Positions 7,749-17,557 are shown, counted from the stretch's first letter. The stretch: 33,074 bases of DNA from Flavobacterium sp. LMO8 (GCF_009495755.1 NZ_WIBJ01000016.1:1-33074); one strand, 5' to 3'. Notes: generated by a model not told the origin, from the letters alone. Made by a program: numbers and translations.

Positions 7749-8963
7749 ATGACTTATCAAGAAACAACAATATGGTTATTTAACCAGTTACCTATGTTTC
7801 AAACGCAAGGCGCTTCAGCCTATAAGAAAGATTTGACCAATACTTTGTTTTTGGTAGAACATTTGCAACATCCCGAAACTAAATTCAAATCCATTCACGT
7901 AGCTGGAACTAATGGAAAAGGTTCTACATCATCTATGATTGCTTCAATTTTGCAAGAAGCAGGTTATAAAGTGGGATTATATACTTCGCCTCATTTAAAA
8001 GACTTTCGGGAGCGCATTCGTATTAATGGCGAAATGATTTCCGAAGATTTTGTGGTCGATTTTGTAGTCCAAAATAAATCGTTTTTCGAAGCCAATCAAT
8101 TAAGTTTTTTCGAAATGACCGTTGGTTTAACCTTTGATTATTTTGCAAAAGAGCAAGTTGATATAGCTGTGATTGAAGTTGGAATGGGAGGAAGATTAGA
8201 TTCTACCAATGTTATTACACCTTTAGTTTCTGTGATAACCAACATAGGTTTTGATCATACCCAATTTTTAGGTGATACCTTGCCAAAAATAGCCGCTGAA
8301 AAAGCTGGAATTATAAAATCAAATGTTCCTGTTGTAATTGGAGAGTATTCAGAAGAAACAAAACCTGTTTTTATCGCTAAAGCAAAATCAGAAAACGCAC
8401 AGATATATTTTGCTCAAGATAATTCAGAAGTTACTTACGAATGTGCTTTATTGGGAGACTATCAAGTTCATAATAAGAAAGCGGTTCTTCAAGTTATCGA
8501 ATTATTGCAATCACAATTTAATATCGAAGAAAATCATATTAAGTTAGGATTAAAAAATGTAGTTCAAAATACAGGATTACTTGGTAGATGGCAAATTTTA
8601 AATCAAAAACCCTTTACGGTTTGCGATACAGCTCATAACAGTCACGGATTAAAAATAGTGTTGAATCAAATTCAAAAACATCATTTCGAATCGCTTTACA
8701 TCGTTTTAGGTGTAGTAAATGATAAAGATTTAGATTATATTTTGCCCTTATTTCCAAAAAGAGCCAACTATTATTTCTGTAAACCAAATGTTCCAAGAGG
8801 ACTAAGTCCAGAAATTTTACAGAAAAAAGCAACTGAATTTGAATTGTTTGGTGAAGTATTTGATTCGGTATCAGAAGCTTATGCTGAGGTATTGAATTTG
8901 GCTAATGATTCCGATTTTATTTACATTGGCGGTAGTACTTTTGTAGTGGCGGAAATTGTGTAA
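7749..8963 (+). CDS. folC: Folylpolyglutamate synthase/dihydrofolate synthase
   Basis: Adds glutamate to dihydropteroate and folates, keeping folate cofactors in the cell. At 404 aa it has the usual length of the Mur-ligase-like FolC family. The ATP-binding loop HVAGTNGKGSTSS (residues 50-62) and the following YTSPHLKDFRERIRINGE segment are diagnostic, as are VIEVGMGGRLDSTNV and FDHTQFLGDTLPKIAAEKAGI. The C-terminal domain begins near LLGRWQ and contains CDTAHNSHGL. It follows the tonB gene by 21 bases, so it could be read as the end of the exbB-exbD-tonB transcript. A shorter plus-strand frame inside it is only a shadow. Confidence 0.95.
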   Translation: MTYQETTIWLFNQLPMFQTQGASAYKKDLTNTLFLVEHLQHPETKFKSIHVAGTNGKGSTSSMIASILQEAGYKVGLYTSPHLKDFRERIRINGEMISEDFVVDFVVQNKSFFEANQLSFFEMTVGLTFDYFAKEQVDIAVIEVGMGGRLDSTNVITPLVSVITNIGFDHTQFLGDTLPKIAAEKAGIIKSNVPVVIGEYSEETKPVFIAKAKSENAQIYFAQDNSEVTYECALLGDYQVHNKKAVLQVIELLQSQFNIEENHIKLGLKNVVQNTGLLGRWQILNQKPFTVCDTAHNSHGLKIVLNQIQKHHFESLYIVLGVVNDKDLDYILPLFPKRANYYFCKPNVPRGLSPEILQKKATEFELFGEVFDSVSEAYAEVLNLANDSDFIYIGGSTFVVAEIV

Positions 8964-8980
8964 TTTTTTTTCAAAAACAC

Positions 8981-9010
8981 TTGCAATTATAAATATTCAG
9001 TGTATATTTG
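8981..9010 (+). promoter_or_regulatory. Promoter of tRNA-Val
   Basis: TTG (8981-8983), a 19-nt spacer, then TATATTTG (9003-9010). This is an excellent match to the Bacteroidota housekeeping promoter, located about 35 bases before the mature tRNA. Confidence 0.75.
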
Positions 9011-9045
9011 CACTCGCAATACGGTAATAGTAAAGCATCTTATTG

Positions 9046-9120
9046 GGGCGATTAGCTCAGCTGGTTCAGAGCACCTCGTTTACACCGAGGGGGTCGGGGG
9101 TTCGAACCCCTCATCGCCCA
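9046..9120 (+). tRNA. tRNA-Val, anticodon UAC
   Basis: A full cloverleaf folds by eye. The acceptor is GGGCGAT (9046-9052) with ATCGCCC (9113-9119) and discriminator A9120. The D arm contains AGCTCAGCTGGTTCAGAGC. The anticodon stem is CCTCG/CGAGG, with loop TTTACAC (9079-9085) and anticodon TAC at 9081-9083. The T arm has loop TTCGAAC (9101-9107) with one G-U pair in its stem. The 3' CCA is not encoded and must be added enzymatically. Confidence 0.97.
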
Positions 9121-9126
9121 CAAATA

Positions 9127-9158
9127 AAAAAAAGCACTTCAAATGGAGTGCTTTTTTT
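9127..9158. terminator. Bidirectional terminator between tRNA-Val and murF
   Basis: A-run plus GCACTTC (9127-9140) pairs with GGAGTGC plus T-run (9145-9158) around loop AAAT, with one G-T wobble. It has T runs in both directions and serves the tRNA on the plus strand and murF on the minus strand. Confidence 0.85.
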
Positions 9159-9161
9159 ATT

Positions 9162-10448
9162 TTATATCAGTTCTAAAGTTTTTTCTAATGTCATTCCTCT
9201 TGAGCCTTTGATTAAAATTAAACTTTCTTTTGGCTGGTTTACATTTAAAAATGTTGCAAAACTTTCAAAATCTTCAAAGAATTTAATATGTGGATTTTGA
9301 ACTTGATTAGCATAAAAATCCTTTCCAATAAAATATGTAGTTATATTAGTTTCTGAAACTAATAATGCTATTATTTTTTTATGTTCAGGAAGACTTTCTT
9401 CGCCTAATTCAAACATGTCGCCTAAGACAGCAATTTTATGATTGCTTTCTAATTGAATAAAATTGGTTATCGCTGCTAACATACTGCTGGGATTTGCATT
9501 ATAAGCATCTAATATTATTTCGTTGCCATTTTTTTGTATCAATTGCGAGCGGTTGTTTTCGGGAATATAATTTTCAATTGCCTCTTTAATCTGGTTTTCT
9601 GATATTTTGAAATATTTTCCTATTGTAATAGCTGCATTGATATTATTAGCGTTGTAAATACCAATAAGATGTGAGTTAATTGTTAAGTTATTGAAGAATA
9701 TTTTTACCATTGGATTTGCTTCTATCTTATCGATTTTTACATCAACATGTGACTCGTTTAAACCAAAATTGAATTGTTTTATTCTAATTCCTTTTTCTTT
9801 TTGTATGGTGTCATCTAAATTAATAAAAGCAATTTTTTTATAGTTTCTAAGGTAGTCATACATTTCACTTTTTCCCTTGATTACGCCATCGACTCCTCCA
9901 AATCCTTCTAAGTGTGCTTTTCCAAAATTTGTAATATAACCATAATCAGGTTGCGCAATTCCACACAAGAACTCAATTTCCTTTTGATGATTAGCCCCCA
10001 TTTCAACAATTCCAATTTCTGTTTCTTTTGTAAAACGTAATAGAGTAAGTGGGACTCCAATATGATTATTCAAATTTCCGATAGTTGCCCGTGTATTGTA
10101 TTTTTTTGAAAGTACAGCGTGTATTAGTTCTTTGGTTGTAGTTTTTCCATTGCTTCCTGTTAAGGCTATAATTGGTAAACCTAAGTAGTTTCTATGAAAT
10201 TTAGCTAGCTCTTGTAGGGAATGAAGAGAATCTTCTACTAATATAGTGCGTTCATCAATAAAATAGTTTGGATTATCTATAACCGCATATTTAGCCCCTT
10301 TTTCCAAAGCTTCCTTGGTAAATGTGTTTGCATCGAAATTTTGACCTTTTATAGCAACAAATAAAGAGTTTTTCTCAATTTTTCGAGTATCTATCGAAAC
10401 ACTTGTGCAGTTTAAAAACAAAGAATGAAAATTTGCTATTGTAATCAT
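9162..10448 (-). CDS. murF: UDP-MurNAc-tripeptide--D-Ala-D-Ala ligase
   Basis: Cytoplasmic ATP-dependent ligase that adds D-Ala-D-Ala to the UDP-MurNAc-tripeptide, completing the peptidoglycan precursor. 428 aa, with three Mur-ligase domains. The N-terminal part has SIDTRKIEKNSLFVAIKG; the central ATP loop is LTGSNGKTTTKE (97-108), followed by TIGNLNNHIGVPLTLL and IVEMGANHQKEI. The C-terminal domain has LDAYNANPSSM, AVLGDMFELGEES and the family end signature LIKGSRGM. The gene is not part of a dcw cluster here; it follows gldJ on the same strand behind a strong terminator. Confidence 0.95.
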   Translation of the reverse strand: MITIANFHSLFLNCTSVSIDTRKIEKNSLFVAIKGQNFDANTFTKEALEKGAKYAVIDNPNYFIDERTILVEDSLHSLQELAKFHRNYLGLPIIALTGSNGKTTTKELIHAVLSKKYNTRATIGNLNNHIGVPLTLLRFTKETEIGIVEMGANHQKEIEFLCGIAQPDYGYITNFGKAHLEGFGGVDGVIKGKSEMYDYLRNYKKIAFINLDDTIQKEKGIRIKQFNFGLNESHVDVKIDKIEANPMVKIFFNNLTINSHLIGIYNANNINAAITIGKYFKISENQIKEAIENYIPENNRSQLIQKNGNEIILDAYNANPSSMLAAITNFIQLESNHKIAVLGDMFELGEESLPEHKKIIALLVSETNITTYFIGKDFYANQVQNPHIKFFEDFESFATFLNVNQPKESLILIKGSRGMTLEKTLELI

Positions 10449-10479
10449 ATGAGTTATTTTAAATCGTAACGAAGATAAA

Positions 10480-10509
10480 AAAAAGCCCTTTCGTTTGAAA
10501 GGGCTTTTT
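10480..10509 (-). terminator. Intrinsic terminator after gldJ
   Basis: A 13-bp perfect stem, AAAAAGCCCTTTC (10480-10492) with GAAAGGGCTTTTT (10497-10509), GTTT loop (plus-strand reading), with a T run on the minus strand. It lies only about 30 bases before the murF start. Confidence 0.9.
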
Positions 10510-10528
10510 AAAGTATTTTATATGAAAA

Positions 10529-12229
10529 TTATTTTTTTGGATTTCCTCTAGGAGTCTTTTTATTAGACTTAGGGCCTACTTTAGACATTGCACATCTAAA
10601 TCCGATGTAATCAGTTGCCATATCTTGAGGGAAGAATCTTCTAGAAGCAGGATCTAACCAATATGCTCTATCTCTCCATGATCCACCTTTATAAACTCTA
10701 ACATTGTCATCTACAAGAGTAGTTCTTTTGTGAGATTTATCGTGTTTTTTAGTCATATTTCCAATACTATCTGTACTAATCGAATGTTTAGGAGATTCAT
10801 ACATTCTATATTTTTCCTCTCCACCTTCTTGTTCTTCTTCAGAGTCTCCAAATTTATAGAAACGAGTAGATTGTCTATCTCCATCTCTGTAGTTTCTGTT
10901 ATCAGAAGTTGAAAATTGTGTTCTTAAGTATGTTTCGTTCTCATCAACAGGAACTTGTGCAATTTGACCAGGGAAATTTCTAGCCATAATTCTACCATTA
11001 CTTAATGTGTCGTAAGTAATGTTTTCAGAAGTTACTAATTCAACAACTCCGTCTTCACCAATTTTATTTTTTGTATAAACGTTACCTCTAAAGTAGTTAA
11101 AGTCATTTGCTTCATCATCTACCATTGGTCTATAAACGTCTTGTACCCACTCAGCTACGTTACCTGCCATGTCGTATAATCCGAAATCGTTTGGAGCATA
11201 ACTTTTTACTTTATTAGTAATATCCGCACCATCGTCAGACCATCCAGCAATTCCTCCGTAGTCTCCTTTTCCTTGTTTAAAGTTAGCTAATTGGTCTCCT
11301 CTGTATTGTCTTTTTGATGAACGAGTATACTGCCCACTCCAAGGATATTTCTTTTGTCCTTTGTAGATGTTATATTCTCTATTTCCAACTAACGCTGTTG
11401 CTGCATATTCCCATTCAGCTTCAGTAGGAAGTCTGTATTCAGGTAAAATTAATCCAGAACTTCTTTGGGCGTAAACGTTTTTAGCAGTATCAGCAGCTTG
11501 TCTTCTACCTTTTCCCATTTCTTTTTTCAACACAACCTCTTCATTACCGCCAAATGCTTTTGATGGAGTATTGATGTAAGTTTCAGTGCTGAATGAATTT
11601 TCAGCAGTTACGTCAGAACCTAGTTTAATTTTATTGTCTTTTTTAAGATAACCTTCACGTTCTAAAATGTTTTCATTTACACGATCAGTTCTCCATTTGC
11701 TAAATTCAGTTGCCTGAATCCAGTTAACACCAACTACTGGGTAATCTGCGTATGCAGGATGTCTTAAGTAGTTGTTGGTCATAGTTTCATTGTATCCTAA
11801 ACGATTTCTCCAAACTAAAGTATCTGGAATTGCACCATTATAAATATGTTTGTAGTTTTCTTCTGTTGGAGGAAATACAGTTTTCACCCAAAATAAATAT
11901 TCAGAATACATTTTATTGGTAACTTCTGTTTCATCCATAAAGAATGACTGCACGTGTTGTTGATTTGGAGAGTTATTCCAATCATGCATTACATCGTCTT
12001 GTACTTTACCCATTGTAAAAGTACCTCCCTCAATAGAAATCATCCCTGGAGGTGTTTCTTGTTGTTTAAACTTGTCGTTAAACTGGAATCCACCTTTTTT
12101 ATCATTGATTTTCCATCCTGTAGCTGTAGAACCACCTTTTGTGCTTCCTTTTTTGCTACAACCTGTAAAGCCTAATGCCAGTGCTAATACTACTAACACT
12201 TTTAAAGCCATAATTTTCTTAATTTTCAT
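10529..12229 (-). CDS. gldJ: Gliding motility lipoprotein GldJ
   Basis: Lipoprotein required for flavobacterial gliding and for stability of the GldK/motor part of type IX secretion. 566 aa. The signal peptide ends in the lipobox LGFTGC with lipidated Cys24. The bulk is a formylglycine-generating-enzyme (sulfatase-modifying factor) type fold: GMISIEGGTFTMG (about 62-74), FFMDETEVTNKMYSEYL, PVVGVNWIQATEFSKW, LPTEAEWEYAA, NDFGLYDMAGNVAEWVQDVY and, near the end, VYKGGSWRDRAYWLDPASRRF with GFRCAM. In flavobacteria gldJ sits next to porU and porV, as here. Lys/Arg-rich insertions between these blocks are typical of GldJ compared with plain FGE proteins. The C-terminal tail beyond GFRCAM is basic. 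Confidence 0.96.
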   Translation of the reverse strand: MKIKKIMALKVLVVLALALGFTGCSKKGSTKGGSTATGWKINDKKGGFQFNDKFKQQETPPGMISIEGGTFTMGKVQDDVMHDWNNSPNQQHVQSFFMDETEVTNKMYSEYLFWVKTVFPPTEENYKHIYNGAIPDTLVWRNRLGYNETMTNNYLRHPAYADYPVVGVNWIQATEFSKWRTDRVNENILEREGYLKKDNKIKLGSDVTAENSFSTETYINTPSKAFGGNEEVVLKKEMGKGRRQAADTAKNVYAQRSSGLILPEYRLPTEAEWEYAATALVGNREYNIYKGQKKYPWSGQYTRSSKRQYRGDQLANFKQGKGDYGGIAGWSDDGADITNKVKSYAPNDFGLYDMAGNVAEWVQDVYRPMVDDEANDFNYFRGNVYTKNKIGEDGVVELVTSENITYDTLSNGRIMARNFPGQIAQVPVDENETYLRTQFSTSDNRNYRDGDRQSTRFYKFGDSEEEQEGGEEKYRMYESPKHSISTDSIGNMTKKHDKSHKRTTLVDDNVRVYKGGSWRDRAYWLDPASRRFFPQDMATDYIGFRCAMSKVGPKSNKKTPRGNPKK

Positions 12230-12256
12230 ACTTTAGTAGGTAATAAATTTCGTGTC

Positions 12257-12286
12257 GCAAGATAATAATTATGAATTAAAATGCAA
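12257..12286 (-). promoter_or_regulatory. Candidate gldJ promoter
   Basis: Minus strand TTG (12284-12286), 19-nt spacer, TATCTTGC (12257-12264), a partial match to TAnnTTTG. It lies in the 211-base AT-rich gldJ/porU divergent region (12230-12440). No confident porU promoter was found in that region; TCTCTTTG just before position 12420 is the nearest -7-like string but lacks a properly spaced -33 element. Confidence 0.4.
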
Positions 12287-12440
12287 CATGTTTTTAAATT
12301 TTTGTAAAAAAAAATTAATGTTGTGTTAAATTCCTTTCTCTTACAACGATTTATATTAAGTTTTATTGTAAAAAATTAGAATAAAATAAATTATTTTTTT
12401 CTCTTTGTAATATATATGTGTTAAACACGTTTTATTGCTA

Positions 12441-15400
12441 ATGAAAAAGACTATTTTATTTTTACTACTGTTTGGATTTACGTTTGCTTTTTCTCAGCAA
12501 TCGGGAAAAGTTTCTATTGATTGGAATTCTATTGTGGATTTTAATATTGGGGAAACTTCTATAAAAGTGCCACAATTTGATTCAGAGTTTTACAATATCG
12601 ACATTTCTTTAAAGAAAATCCAGTACAAAAAATTGATTTCAGTTGGTTCTAGCACAAATACTTCTAGCTTGGTTATTTCTAATGTTGTTTACCAAACAAT
12701 TACGGAAGCTCAATTATATGATCTTAATAAATCGCTTGTTCCAAACAAGTTTGAATGCTCTTTAGAAGTTGTCCGTATTCGTGAGGATTATAAAGGTATA
12801 ATACTCGTGTCTCCTATTATAAGAGAAGGAAATGTGTTTAAAAAAGTACTTTCCTTTGATTATTCATTCCAAAATTCATTATCAGGAAGAAATCAAAATC
12901 CTAATGTTGTGGAATCGATATCTAATTCTGTTTTGACATCTGGAAGTTGGTATCGTTTTTATGTAGAAAAATCGGGTATATATAAAGTTTCTAAAAATTT
13001 TCTTCAAAGTTTAGGATTTAATGTAAACGTTGATCCAAGAAATATTAAAATATTTGGAAATGGAGGTCGTATGTTACCATTGAATAATTCGTTGCCTTAT
13101 GCTGATGATTTGGTTGAAAATGCAGTTCAGTTTGTTGGTGAAGATGATGGTGTTTTTGATAATACTGATTATATTTTGTTCTATGCGGAAGGGGTTGATA
13201 CTTGGAATACCGAAAGTTTAACAAGTGTGAATTTATTTTCTGATAAATCGTATTATTATGTTACATCTTCTGGTGGTGCAGGAAAAAGAATTCAATCAGC
13301 TGTAGAGCCTTCTGGTACTGCAACACGTTTTTTTTCAAAATTTGATGATCTTCTATATTATGAAAATGATTTAGTTAATGTAGGAAAAGTGGGCAGAAGA
13401 TGGTTTGGCGAACAATTCAATATTACCAACGAACAAACATTTGAATTTACTCTTCCAAATATTGATACCTCGGTTCCTGTTAATTTTTATATCAATACGG
13501 CCTCTAAATCTTTTGGAAACTCTTCTTTTAATTTTAATATCAATAATCAGGATATTGGGACGCTCAATTTTCCTACATTAGTAGCTTTTAGTGGTATTGA
13601 AGGATATGAGTCAGCTATCAACAGAGATGTTTCCCTTACCTCAAATTCGGTTAGTGTTAAATTGACATATAATAATGGTGGTGTTCCAAGTTCAAACGGT
13701 TATTTGGATTTTATTAAAATCAGCTCGAAACGTAATCTAGTAGGTTATGGAAAGCAATTTACTTTTTTTAATAATCAAGAGCTAACAAATATTGGAATTG
13801 GTCAATATGATATAACAAATGCAATAAATATCTCACAGGTTTGGGATGTAACGGATTTGCATAATGTAACCACATATCAAAATAATTCAGGAGCTACTTT
13901 TTCATTTAAAGTAACTCTGGGAACTCAAAAAAAATACATGGCAGTTGATTTTTCTGATACTTACGCTCCTTTGAAAGAAGGTAATAGTGTTGTTCAAAAT
14001 CAAAATATAAAAGGAACTATTTTTAAAGATAATCAAGGTAATTTTCAAGACATTGATTACTTAATTATTACACCGCAGTTTTTGGTGGCTCAAGCCGAAC
14101 GATTGGCTGATTTTCATAGAAACAACTCGGGATTAAGTGTTCGTGTAGTTACTTTGGAACAAATCTATCAAGAGTTTTCTTCAGGTAAACAAGATGTTGC
14201 AGCTATTCGTAATCTTGTGAAATATGTATATTGGAATGCATCAACTCCTGATAAAAGAGTTAAATATGTTAATCTTTTTGGAGACGCTTCTTACGATTAT
14301 AAAAACAGGCTTTTTAATAACACCAATATTGTTCCGATTTTTCACGGATTTAATCCTTTGTCATCTGATGTAAATAACATTTCTAATATGTCGCTTTATT
14401 CATCTTTTATGTCGGATGATTTTTTTGGATTAATGGATAATGGAGAGGGGCAAATGTTAAGCGGTACTTTGGATGGTATTGATGTGGCTGTTGGTCGTAT
14501 GTTGGTTTCAGATATTGGCCAAGCTAAAGAAATGGTCGACAAAGTAATTGAATACCATGATGAAAAATCATATGGTAGATGGCGAAATAATTATGTAGTT
14601 TATTCGGATGATGCCGATGATTTATCAGATTCTGGATTACAATTTGATTTAGATGGGATGGCTGATATTTTAACGGCTCAGAAACCCTTTGTAAATGTAA
14701 AAAAAATTCATACTGATGCTTATATTCAACAAGTAGCAGCTGGAGGAGAACGTTATCCTGAAGCCAAAAGTGATTTCTTAGACGCTTTAGAACAGGGGGC
14801 TTTAGTGTTTAATTATTTTGGACACGGAAATGAAGAGGCTCTAGCTAGAGAACGTTTGTTTGAAAAATTAGATGCTCAGAACCTAACGAATCGCTATCGC
14901 TATCCGCTATTTATCACAATAACTTGTGAGTTTACGCGTTTTGATGATCCCAACCGTTTTACAGGAGGGGAATATATGTATTGGAATAAAAAAGGTGGAG
15001 CAATTGCTATGATTGCAACAACCAGACAGATAGGGGTTACCACAGGTAGGGCTATGAATGATAGATTTAGTCAAGATTTATATGCCTATGGATTGACAGA
15101 ATATCCAACTATTGCGGAGGCATTGCGTTTGACTAAAGTTGCAACAGGTTCAGATAACAGACGAGTAGTTTCCTTTATTGGTGATCCAGCATTAAAATTA
15201 GCGATTCCAAAACCAAAAGTTGTGCTAACAAAAGTAAATGATATCCCTATAAATCAGCCATTACCTGTTCTTCAAGCCTTGAGTTTAACAAAAATAACTG
15301 GAGAAGTTAGAGATGAAAATGATGTTTTGATGTCGGGTTATAATGGTGATTTAGCAGTTCAAATTTTTGATAAAGATATTAATAGAAGAACTCTAGGAAA

Positions 15401-16316
15401 CAATGGTGTTACTAATGGAAGTGGACTTGTAGTTATGAATTTTACAACTTTAGGTGAAACTGTTTTTAGAGGTAATGCATCAGTAGTAAACGGACAATTT
15501 GAATTTAGTTTCGTTGTGCCGCAAGATATTAGAATTCCAGTTGGAAATGGTAAAATTAGCTTTTATGCAAAACGTAATTTGCCTAATTTGGAAGACCAAA
15601 CGGGTTATGATAGAACAATCCAAATAGGAGGCGTTAACGTAAATGCAGTAAGTGATACAAATCCTCCAGCGGTTAGGTTGCATATGAATGATGAAGGTTT
15701 TGTTTCGGGTGGAATCACCAACTGTTCTCCTATTTTGTTGGCTTTTTTACAAGATGAAAACGGTATTAATACAGCAAGTGGAATAGGACACGATATTGTA
15801 GCAATTTTAGATGGGGATGAATCAAATCCATACGTGTTAAATGAGTATTACGAAACTGAAAATGATGATTATACTAGAGGTTTTGTTCGTTTTCCTTTTA
15901 GAGATTTAACTCCAGGAATGCATACAATTTTGTTTAAAGCATGGGATGTGTATAATAACCTAGTAACTGCAGAAATTCAATTTAATGCGATTTGTTCAGA
16001 TGATGGATTGCGAATTGATAAGGTGCTGAACTATCCAAACCCATTTGTAAGTTACACAGAGTTTTGGTTCAATCATAATATGCCATTTGAACCTTTAGAT
16101 GTACAGGTTCAAATTTTAACGATTTCTGGAAAATTGGTAAAAACAATAAATCAACAAGTTGTAACTGACGGATTTCTGTGTAGAGAAATTACATGGGACG
16201 GAAGAGATGATTTTGGAGATAAAATTGGAAAGGGTGTTTATGTTTATAAATTAACAATTCGATCAGTTTCTTCAGGTAAATCAGTGGAAAAATATGAGAA
16301 ACTTGTAATCCTGTAA
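12441..16316 (+). CDS. porU: Type IX secretion system sortase PorU
   Basis: Cell-surface gingipain-like (C25) transpeptidase that removes C-terminal sorting domains of T9SS cargo and attaches the cargo to the surface. 1291 aa, with signal peptide MKKTILFLLLFGFTFAFSQQ. The catalytic pair is visible: His795 in NYFGHGNEEAL and Cys829 in ITITCEFTRFDDP, 34 residues apart, close to the spacing in gingipains. Upstream lie the PorU N-terminal beta region and a Rossmann-like DYLIITPQFLVAQAERLADFHR. The C-terminal ~100 residues (NYPNPF ... GKGVYVYKL) resemble a T9SS sorting domain, which PorU is known to retain. The ATG at 12441 is preferred over an upstream TTG two codons earlier. porV follows after 39 bases. 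Confidence 0.96.
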   Translation: MKKTILFLLLFGFTFAFSQQSGKVSIDWNSIVDFNIGETSIKVPQFDSEFYNIDISLKKIQYKKLISVGSSTNTSSLVISNVVYQTITEAQLYDLNKSLVPNKFECSLEVVRIREDYKGIILVSPIIREGNVFKKVLSFDYSFQNSLSGRNQNPNVVESISNSVLTSGSWYRFYVEKSGIYKVSKNFLQSLGFNVNVDPRNIKIFGNGGRMLPLNNSLPYADDLVENAVQFVGEDDGVFDNTDYILFYAEGVDTWNTESLTSVNLFSDKSYYYVTSSGGAGKRIQSAVEPSGTATRFFSKFDDLLYYENDLVNVGKVGRRWFGEQFNITNEQTFEFTLPNIDTSVPVNFYINTASKSFGNSSFNFNINNQDIGTLNFPTLVAFSGIEGYESAINRDVSLTSNSVSVKLTYNNGGVPSSNGYLDFIKISSKRNLVGYGKQFTFFNNQELTNIGIGQYDITNAINISQVWDVTDLHNVTTYQNNSGATFSFKVTLGTQKKYMAVDFSDTYAPLKEGNSVVQNQNIKGTIFKDNQGNFQDIDYLIITPQFLVAQAERLADFHRNNSGLSVRVVTLEQIYQEFSSGKQDVAAIRNLVKYVYWNASTPDKRVKYVNLFGDASYDYKNRLFNNTNIVPIFHGFNPLSSDVNNISNMSLYSSFMSDDFFGLMDNGEGQMLSGTLDGIDVAVGRMLVSDIGQAKEMVDKVIEYHDEKSYGRWRNNYVVYSDDADDLSDSGLQFDLDGMADILTAQKPFVNVKKIHTDAYIQQVAAGGERYPEAKSDFLDALEQGALVFNYFGHGNEEALARERLFEKLDAQNLTNRYRYPLFITITCEFTRFDDPNRFTGGEYMYWNKKGGAIAMIATTRQIGVTTGRAMNDRFSQDLYAYGLTEYPTIAEALRLTKVATGSDNRRVVSFIGDPALKLAIPKPKVVLTKVNDIPINQPLPVLQALSLTKITGEVRDENDVLMSGYNGDLAVQIFDKDINRRTLGNNGVTNGSGLVVMNFTTLGETVFRGNASVVNGQFEFSFVVPQDIRIPVGNGKISFYAKRNLPNLEDQTGYDRTIQIGGVNVNAVSDTNPPAVRLHMNDEGFVSGGITNCSPILLAFLQDENGINTASGIGHDIVAILDGDESNPYVLNEYYETENDDYTRGFVRFPFRDLTPGMHTILFKAWDVYNNLVTAEIQFNAICSDDGLRIDKVLNYPNPFVSYTEFWFNHNMPFEPLDVQVQILTISGKLVKTINQQVVTDGFLCREITWDGRDDFGDKIGKGVYVYKLTIRSVSSGKSVEKYEKLVIL

Positions 16317-16355
16317 TAAAATACTATATTTGTCTAATTAATATTATTTATAAAA

Positions 16356-17534
16356 ATGAACAAAATTGCTTTATTAGTAACGTTTTTAATAGCTAGCCAA
16401 TATGCAAAAGCGCAAGAAGATAATAGAGTTATTACTTCAGGAGTCCCTTTTTTGTTAATTGCTTCAGATGCTAGGTCAGCTGGTATGGCAGACATGGGAG
16501 TGGCTTCTTCTGCAGATGCTTTTTCGCAACAATTTAATCCAGCTAAGTACGCTTTTTCTTTAGATAAACAAGGGTTTTCGGTAAGTTACACACCTTACTT
16601 AACTAGTATAGCAAATGATATATCACTAGGGCAGCTTACTTATTATAACAGAATTAATGAAAGGAGCGCCTTTGCGGGTTCATTCCGTTATTTTGGTTTA
16701 GGAGACATTGAATTAAGAGAAACGGGTGACCCAAACGAAATACCAAGAACTGTTAATCCAAATGAATTAGCTGTAGACTTGTCTTATTCTTTAAAATTAA
16801 GTGATCGTTTTTCAATGGCTGTTGGAGGTCGCTTTGTAAGATCAAATCTAAAAATTGCTGATGCCACTACAGATGCAAGTGCTGCGTCTACTTTTGGAGT
16901 TGATATAGCAGGTTATTATCAATCAGAAGAAATTGCCTATGATGATTTTAATGGAAGATGGAGAGCGGGATTCAATTTTCAAAATATGGGTCCTAAAATA
17001 AGTTATGATAATGACGAATTTAATGATAATTTTATGCCAGCTAACATGCGTTTGGGGGCAGGGTTTGATTTTATATTTGACGAATACAATAAAATTGGTG
17101 TAACTGGAGAAGTAACTAAACTTATGGTGCCAACGCCACCTGAAGTAGGAGATGAAGATGAAGATGGTGATATTGATAGTCAAGATTTTGCTCTTGCTGG
17201 AGCTGATTATCGTTCAACGCCATGGTTCTCAGGAATGATAAAATCTTTTGGTGATGCGCCGGATGGTTTTTCTGAGGAATTAAGAGAGTTTACATGGGCT
17301 TTAGGTGCTGAGTATTGGTATCAAGAATCATTTGCAATTAGAATGGGTTATTTTAACGAGCATGAAACAAAAGGTGCTAGAAAATTTTTCACTTTAGGAG
17401 CTGGTTTTAAATATAACATTGTAAAAATCGATGTTTCTTATTTGTTCTCTGCATCTAAAGTTAGAAACCCATTAGAAAATACATTACGTTTTTCTCTTAC
17501 TTTTAATTTCGGAGATAAATATGAAGAACTTTAA
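16356..17534 (+). CDS. porV: T9SS outer-membrane protein PorV (LptO)
   Basis: Outer-membrane beta-barrel of the FadL-like family that takes cargo from the SprA translocon and delivers it to PorU. 392 aa. The signal peptide ends near AKA|QED (residue 19/20). The mature start NRVITSGVPFLLIASDARSAGMADMGVASSADAFSQQFNPAKYAF is highly characteristic, as are repeated aromatic-ended strands and the final LRFSLTFNFGDKYEEL. Residues 266-277 form an acidic EF-hand-like loop (DEDEDGDIDSQD), discussed separately. Probably co-transcribed with porU; a strong terminator follows. Confidence 0.96.
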   Translation: MNKIALLVTFLIASQYAKAQEDNRVITSGVPFLLIASDARSAGMADMGVASSADAFSQQFNPAKYAFSLDKQGFSVSYTPYLTSIANDISLGQLTYYNRINERSAFAGSFRYFGLGDIELRETGDPNEIPRTVNPNELAVDLSYSLKLSDRFSMAVGGRFVRSNLKIADATTDASAASTFGVDIAGYYQSEEIAYDDFNGRWRAGFNFQNMGPKISYDNDEFNDNFMPANMRLGAGFDFIFDEYNKIGVTGEVTKLMVPTPPEVGDEDEDGDIDSQDFALAGADYRSTPWFSGMIKSFGDAPDGFSEELREFTWALGAEYWYQESFAIRMGYFNEHETKGARKFFTLGAGFKYNIVKIDVSYLFSASKVRNPLENTLRFSLTFNFGDKYEEL

Positions 17535-17557
17535 AATAAATAAATAAATAAATTAAC

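Noticed and set aside
9043..9300. 85-aa plus-strand ORF starting at the tRNA
   Set aside because: It reads through the tRNA-Val, the terminator and the antisense of murF; an artefact commonly seen over tRNA genes.
12435..12440. TTG start two codons upstream of porU
   Set aside because: The ATG at 12441 gives a standard signal peptide (MKK followed by a hydrophobic core) and is the better start.
15480..15683. Minus-strand 67-aa ORF within porU, and similar antisense ORFs elsewhere
   Set aside because: Long stop-free antisense frames are expected in coding DNA; no start context, promoter or domain supports them.
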